DNA of 7,928 nt. It comes from Bacteroidales bacterium (GTDB lineage Bacteria; Bacteroidota; Bacteroidia; Bacteroidales; UBA932). Numbering within the stretch: the stretch's first letter is position 1; every line of letters begins with the position of its first letter. Both the position numbers and the translations under genes were made by a program. The notes beneath the pieces were generated by a model. That model did no database searches and was not told the DNA's origin. It was given only the letters and a program-made list of their open reading frames with translations. Where the stretch lies: positions 1 through 7,928 of the forward strand of contig JAGAAD010000099.1 in the NCBI GenBank assembly GCA_017615445.1. The letters are read 5' to 3'. Positions 1-7,063 of this stretch are shown piece after piece.

Positions 1-1145
1 ACCGGGTACTTCGTGAGCTCGGCGCGCACGGCGTCGATGCCCTTGTCCAGGTCTATCTCGATTCCCTTCGGGCCCTCGCCGGGATTGCGGTACTCCTCCG
101 GAATCAGCTCGGACGGGTTGGTGTCCATCTTCTCGATCCACACGCCGTCTGCCGTGATCTTCGATTTGATATTGCGGTCCGCCGAGCAGCTCACGCCCAT
201 GCCGATCGGGCAGCTTGCGCCGTGGCGAGGCAGACGCACCACGCGGATGTCGTGCGCGAGAGCCTTGCCGCCGAACTGTGCGCCGAGGCCTATCTTCTCC
301 GCTTCCTTCAGGAGCTTCTGCTCGAGGTCCACGTCGCGGAAAGCGCGGCCGGTCTCGTCGCCGGTGGTGGGCAGCTCGTCGTAGAACTTGATGCTGGCGA
401 GCTTGACAGTGAGGAGGTTCTTCTCCGCACTGGTGCCGCCGATCACGAATGCGATGTGGTAAGGCGGGCAGGCGGCCGTGCCGAGGCTCCTCATCTTCTC
501 CACGAGGAACGGAAGGAGGGTGCCCTCGTTCTGGATGGTGGCCTTGGTCATCGGGTAGAAATATGTCTTGTTCGCGCTGCCGCCGCCCTTGGCGACCATC
601 ACGAAGTGATACTCGGCGCCCTGAGTGGCCTCGATGTCGATCTGGGCAGGCAGGTTGCATTTGGTGTTCACTTCGTTGTACATGTCCAGCGGGGCGTTCT
701 GGCTGTAGCGGAGATTCTCCTGAGTGTAGCAGTCGAACACGCCCTTGGAGAGCGCCTCTTCATCCTCGAAGCCGGTCCAGACTCCCTGGCCCTTCTCGCC
801 GTGGATGATGGCAGTTCCCGTGTCCTGGCAGAACGGGAGCACGCCCTTCACGGCCGTCTCCGCGTTGCGAAGGAACTGCAGGGCTACGTATTTGTCGTTC
901 TCGGAGGCCTCGGGGTCCTTCAGGATCGCGGCCACCTGCTCGTTGTGCGCGCGGCGCAGCATGAACTGGCAGTCGTGGAAAGACTGCCTTGCCACTAGCG
1001 TCAGCGCCTCGGGGCTGACCTTCAGAATCTTGTGCCCTTCGAATTCGCCCGTGCTCACGAGCTTCTCCGATCCGGGAATCTTGTAATACTCTGTCTTGTC
1101 TTTGCCGAGCTGGAACATCGGCGCATACTTGAATTCTACTGCCAT
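1..1145 (-). CDS. Class I fumarate hydratase (iron-sulfur, FumA/FumB type), C-terminus beyond left edge
   Basis: Interconverts fumarate and malate in the cytoplasm (TCA cycle or its reductive branch), using an oxygen-sensitive 4Fe-4S cluster. I translated the minus strand from the ATG at 1145; the frame stays open to base 1, giving 381 residues of an expected ~540-550. Family hallmarks are FCQDTGT (Cys106), AACPPYH (Cys226) and [14 protein letters not shown] (Cys320). Cys106, Cys226 and Cys320 have nearly the same spacing as the three cluster ligands of E. coli FumA (105, 224, 318). The N-terminal domain is complete and the C-terminal domain is only begun. The start lies 1 bp after the prfB stop codon, so the two are probably co-transcribed and translationally coupled; no separate promoter is visible. 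The class is certain from the motifs. A tartrate dehydratase relative is unlikely, because here the two halves are fused in one chain. The A/B/C letter cannot be assigned. Confidence 0.95.
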   Translation of the reverse strand, partial: MAVEFKYAPMFQLGKDKTEYYKIPGSEKLVSTGEFEGHKILKVSPEALTLVARQSFHDCQFMLRRAHNEQVAAILKDPEASENDKYVALQFLRNAETAVKGVLPFCQDTGTAIIHGEKGQGVWTGFEDEEALSKGVFDCYTQENLRYSQNAPLDMYNEVNTKCNLPAQIDIEATQGAEYHFVMVAKGGGSANKTYFYPMTKATIQNEGTLLPFLVEKMRSLGTAACPPYHIAFVIGGTSAEKNLLTVKLASIKFYDELPTTGDETGRAFRDVDLEQKLLKEAEKIGLGAQFGGKALAHDIRVVRLPRHGASCPIGMGVSCSADRNIKSKITADGVWIEKMDTNPSELIPEEYRNPGEGPKGIEIDLDKGIDAVRAELTKYP

Positions 1146-1146
1146 A

Positions 1147-2220
1147 TTAGTTTTGCATTAAATATTCTTTCATGAAGGCGTTCAGGTCGCCGTCCAGGAC
1201 GCCCTGGGTGTCGGCGGTTTCGTAGCCGGTGCGGACGTCCTTGACCAGTTTGTAAGGATGCAGCACATAGGAGCGGATCTGCGAGCCCCATTCGATCTTT
1301 TTCTTCTGACCTTCGAGCTCGGCCTGCTTCTCGCGGCGCTTCTTGAGCTCGATGTCGTAGAGGCGGGACTTAAGGATCCTTAAAGCGTTCTGGCGGTTAT
1401 CCTGCTGGCTGCGGGTCTCGGTGTTCTCCACCATGATGCCCGTGGGGATGTGCCGCACGCGGACGCCGGTCTCCACCTTGTTCACGTTCTGGCCGCCGTG
1501 ACCGCCGCTGCGGAATGTGTCCCATTCGATGTCCGAAGGGTTGATTTCGATGTTGATCGAATCGTCCACCAGAGGGTAGACGAACACGGAGCTGAAGGTG
1601 GTCTGGCGCTTGCCCTGCGCGTTGAACGGGGAGATTCGAACCAGACGGTGCACGCCCGATTCCGCCTTCAGATAACCGTAGGCATAGTCTCCTTCGAACT
1701 CGATGGTGCAGCTCTTGATGCCGGCTTCGTCGCCCTCCTGGTTTTCGGTGACGGTCATTTTGTAGCCGTTGCGCTCGCCCCAGCGGAGGTACATTCGCAT
1801 CAGCATCGCGGACCAATCGTTCGCTTCCGTGCCGCCAGCGCCGGAGTTGATGGTCAGGACCGCGCCGAGGTTGTCTCCCTCGCCGCCGAGCATGTTCTTC
1901 AGCTCGAGGTCTTCCACCGCCTGCAGAGCCGCCTTGTACCCTTCGTCCAACTCCTCCGACTCTTCGCCTTCGGCGAACTCATACAGGACATCGAGGTCGT
2001 CCACCAGCGATGCGCATTTGTCAAACTGCACAACCCAGGCCTTCAGCGAACTGAGCTTTTTCAGGAACGCTTCCGCCGCTTTAGGGTCGTCCCAGAAGGA
2101 AGGCGCCTGGCTCTCGGACTCCTTCGCGGAGACATCCGCCCGCTTGCCGTCTATGTCCAGGCAACGCCTCAGGGTCTCCACCCTCGCGTGCAATTCCTTT
2201 ATCTGCTCCTGAGTTGTCAT
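1147..2220 (-). CDS. prfB: Peptide chain release factor 2 (RF2)
   Basis: Recognises UGA and UAA stop codons on the ribosome and triggers peptide release. The 357-residue product has a helical N-terminal domain (about 1-105), the anticodon-like tripeptide SPF at 197-199 that marks RF2 rather than RF1, and the catalytic GGQ at 242-244 in [17 protein letters not shown]. Length is normal for the family. The start at 2220 is chosen because it is the only ATG in the N-terminal part and matches where RF2 proteins begin. The gene reads through in one frame: at the place where many bacteria have the autoregulatory CTT-TGA-C +1 frameshift, codons 21-22 are CTG GAC (2160-2155) with no in-frame stop. Classic RF2 autoregulation is therefore absent. 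It is divergent from murI and is followed 1 bp later by the fumarase gene. Confidence 0.97.
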   Translation of the reverse strand: MTTQEQIKELHARVETLRRCLDIDGKRADVSAKESESQAPSFWDDPKAAEAFLKKLSSLKAWVVQFDKCASLVDDLDVLYEFAEGEESEELDEGYKAALQAVEDLELKNMLGGEGDNLGAVLTINSGAGGTEANDWSAMLMRMYLRWGERNGYKMTVTENQEGDEAGIKSCTIEFEGDYAYGYLKAESGVHRLVRISPFNAQGKRQTTFSSVFVYPLVDDSINIEINPSDIEWDTFRSGGHGGQNVNKVETGVRVRHIPTGIMVENTETRSQQDNRQNALRILKSRLYDIELKKRREKQAELEGQKKKIEWGSQIRSYVLHPYKLVKDVRTGYETADTQGVLDGDLNAFMKEYLMQN

Positions 2221-2227
2221 ATCAAGG

Positions 2228-2235
2228 CAAATTTA
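2228..2235 (-). promoter_or_regulatory. Putative prfB -7 promoter element, TAAATTTG
   Basis: The minus strand reads TAAATTTG, a full match to the Bacteroidetes -7 consensus TAnnTTTG. It ends 7 bp before the prfB ATG, so a start site at the usual distance would give a very short or absent 5' leader. I see no good TTTG -33 box about 19-21 bp upstream, which lowers confidence. Confidence 0.5.
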
Positions 2236-2249
2236 AAGAAAAATATCGG

Positions 2250-2257
2250 TATATTTG
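2250..2257 (+). promoter_or_regulatory. Putative murI -7 promoter element, TATATTTG
   Basis: TATATTTG fits the Bacteroidetes TAnnTTTG consensus exactly and lies 8 bp before the murI ATG at 2266. The 14 bp between this box and the opposing prfB box mean that each promoter's upstream region overlaps the other. No clear TTTG -33 box is present. Confidence 0.55.
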
Positions 2258-2265
2258 CTGATAGT

Positions 2266-3030
2266 ATGGCGACGATCGGCATAATGGATTCCGGTTCCGG
2301 AGGACTTTCAGTCCTCAGGGAGATCGTCCGCCTGCTTCCCGCAGACAAATTCCTCTATTATTCGGACAACGCGAATTGCCCCTACGGAGAGAAAACTCCC
2401 GAGTTCATTCAGGCCCGCTGCAAGGAAATTGTGGCCGGGTTCCTGGCCGAGGGAGCAGATGCGGTCGTGATCGCCTGCAACACCGCCACCGCAGCGGCCA
2501 TCGCGGAACTGCGGAAGACATGGCCGGACGTTCCCTTCATCGGGATGGAGCCGGCGGTGAAGCCCGCCGCCCTCGGGACGCGCAGCGGAGTGATAGGCGT
2601 CCTCGCCACCGCCGGCACCCTCAAAGCCTCGAAGTACCTGGACACGCGAGACACTTACGCCGGAGACGTGAAGGTGGTGGAGCGGGTAGGCCGCGGATTC
2701 GTGGAGCTGGTGGAGAGCCTCGAGCTCGAAGGGCCGCGCGCCGAACAGATCGTGCGTGAGAGCCTGGAGCCGCTGCTGGGGGCAGGCGCAGACACAGTCG
2801 TGCTCGGCTGCACACACTACCCCTTCCTGCTGCCCGTGATGCAGCGAGTCGCCGGCCCGGACGTACGCTTCATCGACCCCGCCCCCGCAGCCGCACGACA
2901 ACTTGTGCGACTGCTGGACGCCTGCAGAATCGCGCACAGCGCCCCTGACTTCCCCGCCCTTCAGGACGTCACAATAAAAAGCAGCGGACAGTCTGAAACT
3001 GCCCGCCGCCTGTTGTCTTTAATCTGGTAG
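2266..3030 (+). CDS. murI: Glutamate racemase
   Basis: Converts L-glutamate to D-glutamate for the peptidoglycan stem peptide, acting in the cytoplasm without cofactor. The 254-residue protein carries the N-terminal DSGSGG motif (8-13), DNANCPYG (34-41), the first catalytic cysteine in ACNTATA (Cys71) and the second in GCTHYPF (Cys182). The two cysteines are the acid/base pair of the two-base mechanism. Length is typical (about 250-280). The frame is open far upstream, antisense through prfB, but the protein must begin at the ATG at 2266: the family starts a few residues before DSGxGG, and a promoter box sits just upstream. It is monocistronic in this window. Its TAG stop is separated by one base from the stop of the converging DUF6515-like gene, with no visible terminator between them. 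Confidence 0.97.
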   Translation: MATIGIMDSGSGGLSVLREIVRLLPADKFLYYSDNANCPYGEKTPEFIQARCKEIVAGFLAEGADAVVIACNTATAAAIAELRKTWPDVPFIGMEPAVKPAALGTRSGVIGVLATAGTLKASKYLDTRDTYAGDVKVVERVGRGFVELVESLELEGPRAEQIVRESLEPLLGAGADTVVLGCTHYPFLLPVMQRVAGPDVRFIDPAPAAARQLVRLLDACRIAHSAPDFPALQDVTIKSSGQSETARRLLSLIW

Positions 3031-3031
3031 C

Positions 3032-4408
3032 TTACCAGGTGTAGTCCTGGAGCTGTCCGAGAACCTCGAAGTAAGCTTTTCCTTCGCTGACGGTCATCCG
3101 ATAGATCGTCTCGTCCACCTTGAAGTACTCTCTGCCGTCTTTGAGGACTACCACTTCGTAGTCGTCAGGGAGCTCTTCGACCAGTGCGCCTGCAGGAGGA
3201 ACGATGGTCTCGTAACGGCCGTTGGCGTTAAGGATGAAGAACACACCGTCGTCGTAGAAGTACTCCTGTCCGACTGCTGCGTAGGACTGCATCAGACCGA
3301 GCTTCATTGCAAGCTGGTAAGACTCGGATGCGATCCTGGCCTGCTGGGTCTGCTGAGCCTGAAGGACTTCCTGCTGGCGTGCGATGGTCGCGTTGTTCTG
3401 GGCGATTATCGCGTTCTGCTCGGCGATCGTGCGGTAGTTGTCGTTGATTATGTTATACTGATGGTCAGCATAGCTGTAATACCTCACGCGGCACCTCCAA
3501 GGTGTGTAGTAGTACACGCTCGGCTCGAAGTAGTAGCCGAAAGGAGGACGGCAAACGTAGTAAACACCTCCGCGATAGTAGTAGTACAATCCGTCGTAGT
3601 AGTAATAACGGCGGCCCCAGTAGTGATGCACGGTGTGCCTCGGAGGCAGGCTGTGGATTCTGTAACCGTAGTAGTGATGGCCGTGGTCATAGAACCTTGA
3701 AGGACGGTTGTAGTCTATTCCGCCGCGGTTTGCGGGAGGAGTCCTGTGGGAGTTATTATCTCTGCTGGTGACCACTCCCCTGTTTTCCTGAGCGGGAGCT
3801 GCGTTGCGGGTGGCGGCTGAAGGCTTCTGGGAGCTGCTGCTTCCGGCATTGCGGGACACTGCGCCTTCCGCGCGGCCCTTCACCTGCTTCTCGGACTCTC
3901 TCTTTTCCAGACCGGAAGACCTCTGCGCAGGGGTCTTGCTGCTGGGAGTCACGCTGCTCTTAGGATTCCTGATGGTGCCGGCGCTCTTTTTCGCGCTGCT
4001 GCTGGAAGCGCTCTTGCTGACGGAGCTGCTGCTCTTGCTGGCTGAGCTCTTCTGCTGGGCGCTGGAAGAACTGCTGCGGGTTGCTGATGTGCTCTTGCTG
4101 CTCGAAGAAGAGCTGCGGGTTGTGGTTGCGCTCTTTTTCTGCTGTGAGCTGGATGATGAAGAGGAAGACGACCGGACGGCTGATGTGCTCTTCGACGAGG
4201 AAGAGGAGCTGCGGGTCGCTGAAGTGCTCTTCGAAGAAGAAGACGAGCTCCTTGATGCAGAACTCGAACTCTTCGAAGACGACGACGTACTGCGTGTCGC
4301 AGAAGTCGCTTTGGAGCTTCCTCCGCTGCGCGTCTGTGCTGCTGCAGGAACGCTGCAAACAAGTGCGCCTGCGAGGAGAGCTGCGAGTGTGAGCTTAAAC
4401 AGTTTCAT
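3032..4408 (-). CDS. Secreted Ser-rich / Tyr-rich protein, DUF6515-like
   Basis: Function unknown. The 458-residue product has a Sec signal peptide (basic MKLFK, hydrophobic 6-20, likely cleavage after the AAA ending at 24). No lipobox is convincing, so a periplasmic or surface location is likely. Mature regions in order: a very Ser/Lys/Arg-rich stretch (about 27-195) with tandem 13-residue units starting at Arg53, Arg66 and Arg79 and again at Arg98 and Arg111; an extended polar linker; a Tyr-rich, His-containing segment (about 238-313) with two cysteines (286, 306) that could form a disulfide; a short regular coiled coil (about 322-360) with Ile328, Ile335, Ile342 and Leu349 seven apart; and a C-terminal globular part (about 380-450) containing VPPAGALVEELP. 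That C-terminal pattern and the Tyr-rich block resemble DUF6515 proteins of Bacteroidetes, recalled from memory. It is last in the operon, 6 bp after the DUF4922 gene; the A/T-rich upstream lacks a Shine-Dalgarno. Confidence 0.85.
   Translation of the reverse strand: MKLFKLTLAALLAGALVCSVPAAAQTRSGGSSKATSATRSTSSSSKSSSSASRSSSSSSKSTSATRSSSSSSKSTSAVRSSSSSSSSSQQKKSATTTRSSSSSSKSTSATRSSSSSAQQKSSASKSSSSVSKSASSSSAKKSAGTIRNPKSSVTPSSKTPAQRSSGLEKRESEKQVKGRAEGAVSRNAGSSSSQKPSAATRNAAPAQENRGVVTSRDNNSHRTPPANRGGIDYNRPSRFYDHGHHYYGYRIHSLPPRHTVHHYWGRRYYYYDGLYYYYRGGVYYVCRPPFGYYFEPSVYYYTPWRCRVRYYSYADHQYNIINDNYRTIAEQNAIIAQNNATIARQQEVLQAQQTQQARIASESYQLAMKLGLMQSYAAVGQEYFYDDGVFFILNANGRYETIVPPAGALVEELPDDYEVVVLKDGREYFKVDETIYRMTVSEGKAYFEVLGQLQDYTW
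4058..4252 (-). repeat. Ser-rich tandem coding repeat, 13-residue (39-bp) unit
   Basis: Residues 53-117 of the secreted protein repeat the pattern Arg, six or more Ser, Lys-Ser-Thr-Ser-Ala-Thr/Val. Units start at residues 53, 66 and 79, then a 19-residue interruption (Ser run, QQKK, TTT), then 98 and 111. The reverse strand therefore shows recurring gaagagctgcgggt-like blocks. Such tracts can change copy number by slippage or recombination; here that is inference. Confidence 0.75.
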
Positions 4409-4414
4409 AATATT

Positions 4415-5833
4415 TTAGTTTTGTTGTCCCCAGGTCTGATCTATCGCCTGGCGGACGTTGGTTAATATTTCAATTGTCAAACCTTTGTACTCTTCGTGCT
4501 CCGCTTCCGCGAGAATCTCCCTGCGCCTCCTGACCACTATCTTTTTCGTCTCTTCGAGCGGGAGGTCCGGACTCAACTCTTCGGACATCTTGCTCAGCAG
4601 GTAATTCTCAATCCCGATATGATTGCTTGCACGAATCGTGCCACCCTCCACCGTGAAACGGATGGAGCCGGCAAATTGCATGGGTTTTTCGCCGTGGATT
4701 ATGAACGACGCCGGCGCGAAGACGGTGCTGCGGGTGACGCTGTCGAAATAGAGCTCGTCGTAGAGCGCGCCACCGTAGTCTATCCGGCCGTCCTTGAGGC
4801 TCACGCGCTGCGGGCCGGCCCCGTCCGAAATCATCTCGAACACGATCTCGTCTCCTTCCGCGATGGGCACGTCCACTTTTGGTTGACGCCGTGTCATCCT
4901 CCACGCGACCATACGCTCGTCTTCGGGCGAGATGCAGACTTCGTCCAGGATCTCGTCCAGGAGCGGGCCGGTGAGCTTGTCGTAGTCCGCTTTCAGCGGG
5001 CAGACAAACATGCCGGCCATGTCCGCGGCGCCCGGGCTCATAGTGAGGTGGTCCGGGCCATCGGAATAATAGTGGTGTGAGCGCACCGCGCCGCGGAGCA
5101 CCACGAAGCAGCGGTACTCCTCCCGATAGCAGTAGGTGAACAGGTTCAGGCGCGGCTCCGGCTCGCTGCCGATGATGGGGCAGCAGTCCACGAGCTGGTA
5201 GAACAGCTTCGCGAGCGACTTGGGCGTGGACGAGCGAAGTGCGTAGACCCCCCGGCAGAAGTGCGGGAAATGGTAGAGTTTCGCGTCCTGGCCGGTCGCG
5301 AGCGGCTCCTGGCCTTCGTCCAGCCAGGCATCGATCGCCCGCTGAAGCGGCAGCAGACCGGTGGGGATCGCCTGATAGTGCATATGGTCCGGGGCGGAGG
5401 CACCGCTGTCCGGGCCGTTGTAGAACACGAGGAAGTCCGGGTACTTGCGGGCGAAGTCCATCATGTCCACGAAGTTGTGCCAGACGGACTGGGGGACGTG
5501 CACATCCCGCGCGATCACGAGGTGCGAGGGGAAGATCGGGTAGGGGTTCACCTGCACGTTGTAGCGGCGACCCTTGCGGCCGTCGAACTTGATGTGGAAC
5601 TGCTCCTTCGGGCGGTTCGGCACGCAGAGGAAGCAGGGACGGGCCGCTATTGTCGCCGCGTCCACCTCGGCGGTGGTGCTGATGATACGGCAGGGGTTAT
5701 GCTGCGCCTTCGCGGCGATTCCGCCCACCGTCAGGTCCTTGACCTCCGCCGCCTTCAGCGCGCGGAAGTTGCCGGATGCCAGCGGCCACACGGACAGCTG
5801 GTCCTGGATGAATTTGGTCAGCTCGTCCGTCAT
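4415..5833 (-). CDS. DUF4922 HIT-superfamily protein (nucleotidyltransferase/phosphorylase-like) with SpoIID-like C-terminal part
   Basis: Substrate unknown. The 472-residue protein has a HIT/GalT-type N-terminal half: CFLC (Cys67, Cys70), SHLVIA (His104), NGPDSGASAPDH (139-150), and the active-site triad pattern H-M-H-Y-Q (150-154). HxHxQ is the pattern of nucleotide phosphorylases and GalT-like enzymes, where the middle His forms a nucleotidyl intermediate. Cys67, Cys70, His104 and His150 are arranged like the GalT zinc site. The C-terminal part (about 345-470) resembles a SpoIID/LytB domain: QFAGSIRF, then IENYLLSKMSEEL (408-420) with Glu419 aligning to the catalytic Glu. It ends early, lacking the rest of that domain. 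The frame is open to 5935, but the start is the ATG at 5833. This overlaps the TGA of the Nudix gene (ATGA, 5830-5833) and the protein aligns to the family from there. DUF4922 assignment is from memory of the family. Confidence 0.85.
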   Translation of the reverse strand: MTDELTKFIQDQLSVWPLASGNFRALKAAEVKDLTVGGIAAKAQHNPCRIISTTAEVDAATIAARPCFLCVPNRPKEQFHIKFDGRKGRRYNVQVNPYPIFPSHLVIARDVHVPQSVWHNFVDMMDFARKYPDFLVFYNGPDSGASAPDHMHYQAIPTGLLPLQRAIDAWLDEGQEPLATGQDAKLYHFPHFCRGVYALRSSTPKSLAKLFYQLVDCCPIIGSEPEPRLNLFTYCYREEYRCFVVLRGAVRSHHYYSDGPDHLTMSPGAADMAGMFVCPLKADYDKLTGPLLDEILDEVCISPEDERMVAWRMTRRQPKVDVPIAEGDEIVFEMISDGAGPQRVSLKDGRIDYGGALYDELYFDSVTRSTVFAPASFIIHGEKPMQFAGSIRFTVEGGTIRASNHIGIENYLLSKMSEELSPDLPLEETKKIVVRRRREILAEAEHEEYKGLTIEILTNVRQAIDQTWGQQN

Positions 5834-6396
5834 AGAAGCGCGAGGATTTTGTCTTTGTACTCCCGGTACTCGTTCTCGAACTCCGGGGTGAAGATGTCCT
5901 TGCCGAGGGCGGCCTCGATCTCTTCGATAGTCCAATAACGGCCCTCCGAGACTTCGTAGTTGTCCGGATGCAGGTCGAACGAGCCCACGGTGACATACAG
6001 CCCCACCATCTCTTTGTCGTCCGGCTGGTCAGCTATGTAATTGTCCAGGTACTGCGGGTTGAAGTCGTAGAGCCCGAGCTCCTCGCCCGCTTCGCGGAAG
6101 AGCGCTTCCTGATAGTACTCGCCGTAAGACACATGCCCGCCCACGGCCACATCCCACCTGTTCGGGAAGGTCTCTTTGTTTCGGCTGCGATGCTGCAGGA
6201 AGAAGCGGGAGTACCGGTCCACGATCTGCAGGTGCACGACCGGGTGCAGCAGCTGCTCCTCGCCTGAGTGGCAGTACTCGCGGGCGGCGCGGCCAATCAC
6301 GAGGCCGTTTTCGTCAACGACGGGCAGCAGCTCGGACGCATCGGCTTCCGGGCCTGTCAGCGGCGCCGGATCCAGAGGATAGACCAGCTCGATCAT
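5830..6396 (-). CDS. Nudix hydrolase (YfcD/IPP-isomerase-like fold)
   Basis: Hydrolyses a nucleoside-diphosphate-linked substrate of unknown identity. The 188-residue protein contains a perfect Nudix box G-x5-E-x7-REUxEExGU at residues 87-109 (Gly87, Glu93, Arg101, Glu102, Glu105, Glu106, Gly108), which binds the catalytic divalent metal. The preceding region (about 23-86, with VVDENG, LLHPVVHL and FPNRWDVAVGG) resembles the YfcD and isopentenyl-diphosphate isomerase branch of Nudix proteins. The isomerase itself is not implied. The frame is open to 6537, but the start at 6396 is favoured because it forms an ATGA overlap (6393-6396) with the preceding gene's stop and begins just ahead of the conserved domain. 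Its own stop overlaps the DUF4922 start the same way, suggesting coupled, roughly equimolar synthesis with a HIT-type partner. Confidence 0.93.
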   Translation of the reverse strand: MIELVYPLDPAPLTGPEADASELLPVVDENGLVIGRAAREYCHSGEEQLLHPVVHLQIVDRYSRFFLQHRSRNKETFPNRWDVAVGGHVSYGEYYQEALFREAGEELGLYDFNPQYLDNYIADQPDDKEMVGLYVTVGSFDLHPDNYEVSEGRYWTIEEIEAALGKDIFTPEFENEYREYKDKILALL

Positions 6397-6995
6397 AGCG
6401 CGCCGTGCAGCTTTGCCAGCTCCTCTTCGGAGTACAGGAGTTTGTCTATGAAATCGGGGGCGTAGGTTCCCAAGAGTCTTAACGCAATCACGGCCAGGAC
6501 TATTACGCCGGCTGTGATAATCGCCGCGAGGGCCCACTTGGGCAGGGGCTTGCGAGACGCTTTATGCCTCGCCTCTTTCTGAGACTTCTGCTGTTTTGCG
6601 GGCTCCTTGCCTTCCTTGTTCTTCAGCGACACGGGCTCCAGACCGAAACCGTCCGGGTAGATGCTCGCATCTTCGTCCACCACAAAGAAATACTGGTCTC
6701 CTTTCGTCAGCCTGAGCTTCCCCAGTCCGGGGAACTCCACGCAGCGGGTTTCCTTCAATTCTTTCTTCAGCTGCTCCACGAACTCCGCGAGGCCTTCCGC
6801 CTCGAGGACCTTCGCCTCCGGAAGCTCTTCCACCACGAAAGTCAGCTTCCTGTAGGGAGGATTCACCGTGTAGCCTTTATCGGAAAAAGAAGCCGGGACC
6901 ACCTCCGCGCGGAAGGTGCCGAGCCCCGGAACCACGACCAGGTCTGAGTCCAGAACGAGGTCTCTCACATTTGAGGATAAAAGAATGATATCCAT
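6393..6995 (-). CDS. Membrane-anchored tandem HU-like (HU-CCDC81 bacterial type) protein, no SPOR domain
   Basis: Function unknown. The 200-residue protein has two tandem HU/IHF-like modules. The first (about 1-60) contains VVPGLGTFRAEVVPA and the second (about 62-122) contains FPGLGKLRL; in HU proteins the PGxGxF turn starts the beta arm. A basic Lys/Arg/Gln-rich linker (125-153) leads to a single transmembrane helix (about 154-175), then a roughly 25-residue tail. By the positive-inside rule the HU modules face the cytoplasm and the tail the periplasm. In Bacteroidetes, proteins with these modules often end in a peptidoglycan-binding SPOR domain (recalled from memory); here nothing comparable follows the helix. 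The start at 6995 is the only ATG in frame, with an in-frame TGA a few codons upstream. It is the first gene of a four-gene operon. Confidence 0.85.
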   Translation of the reverse strand: MDIILLSSNVRDLVLDSDLVVVPGLGTFRAEVVPASFSDKGYTVNPPYRKLTFVVEELPEAKVLEAEGLAEFVEQLKKELKETRCVEFPGLGKLRLTKGDQYFFVVDEDASIYPDGFGLEPVSLKNKEGKEPAKQQKSQKEARHKASRKPLPKWALAAIITAGVIVLAVIALRLLGTYAPDFIDKLLYSEEELAKLHGAL

Positions 6996-7007
6996 ATTGC
7001 ATTGTCA

Positions 7008-7026
7008 CCCCGCATTCCCCGCGGGG
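7008..7026 (-). other. GC-only hairpin in the 5' leader of the HU-CCDC81-like gene
   Basis: On the minus strand, CCCCGC (7026-7021) pairs perfectly with GCGGGG (7013-7008) around a 7-nt loop. The hairpin begins about where transcription from the 7036-7043 promoter should start and ends 12 nt before the ATG. It could stabilise the mRNA 5' end or limit translation. The 10-bp palindrome CCCCGCGGGG at 7017-7026 lies inside the same segment. Confidence 0.5.
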
Positions 7027-7035
7027 CCTCGAAAA

Positions 7036-7043
7036 CAAAGATA
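7036..7043 (-). promoter_or_regulatory. Putative operon promoter -7 element, TATCTTTG
   Basis: The minus strand reads TATCTTTG, matching TAnnTTTG, 40 bp before the ATG at 6995. It is the only good match ahead of the four-gene minus-strand operon. A -33 TTTG at standard spacing is not evident. It lies back to back with the tRNA promoter on the other strand. Confidence 0.55.
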
Positions 7044-7063
7044 CTAAATTTTTGGCCTGATTT

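Noticed and set aside
222..998. 258-codon plus-strand open frame
   Set aside because: It is antisense to the class I fumarase, whose motifs are unambiguous; the translated protein has no recognisable feature.
1450..2265. Long plus-strand open frame antisense to prfB and in frame with murI, as if murI had a 270-residue N-terminal extension
   Set aside because: It mirrors the prfB coding strand in GC-rich DNA; glutamate racemases begin a few residues before DSGxGG and a promoter box sits at 2250-2257.
3804..4418. Plus-strand open frame encoding a Leu/Glu-rich protein
   Set aside because: It is the complement of the Ser-rich repeat codons (AGC/TCT read backwards give Leu/Glu-type runs); composition is fully explained by the secreted protein.
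5834..5935. N-terminal extension of the DUF4922 protein to 5935
   Set aside because: These codons lie in the Nudix gene in another frame, and the ATGA overlap at 5830-5833 marks the natural start.
5261..5938. 225-codon plus-strand open frame
   Set aside because: Antisense to the DUF4922 gene, with Arg/Val/His-rich content typical of shadow frames.
6397..6537. N-terminal extension of the Nudix protein to 6537
   Set aside because: It reads the HU-like gene in another frame; the ATG at 6396 overlaps that gene's stop.
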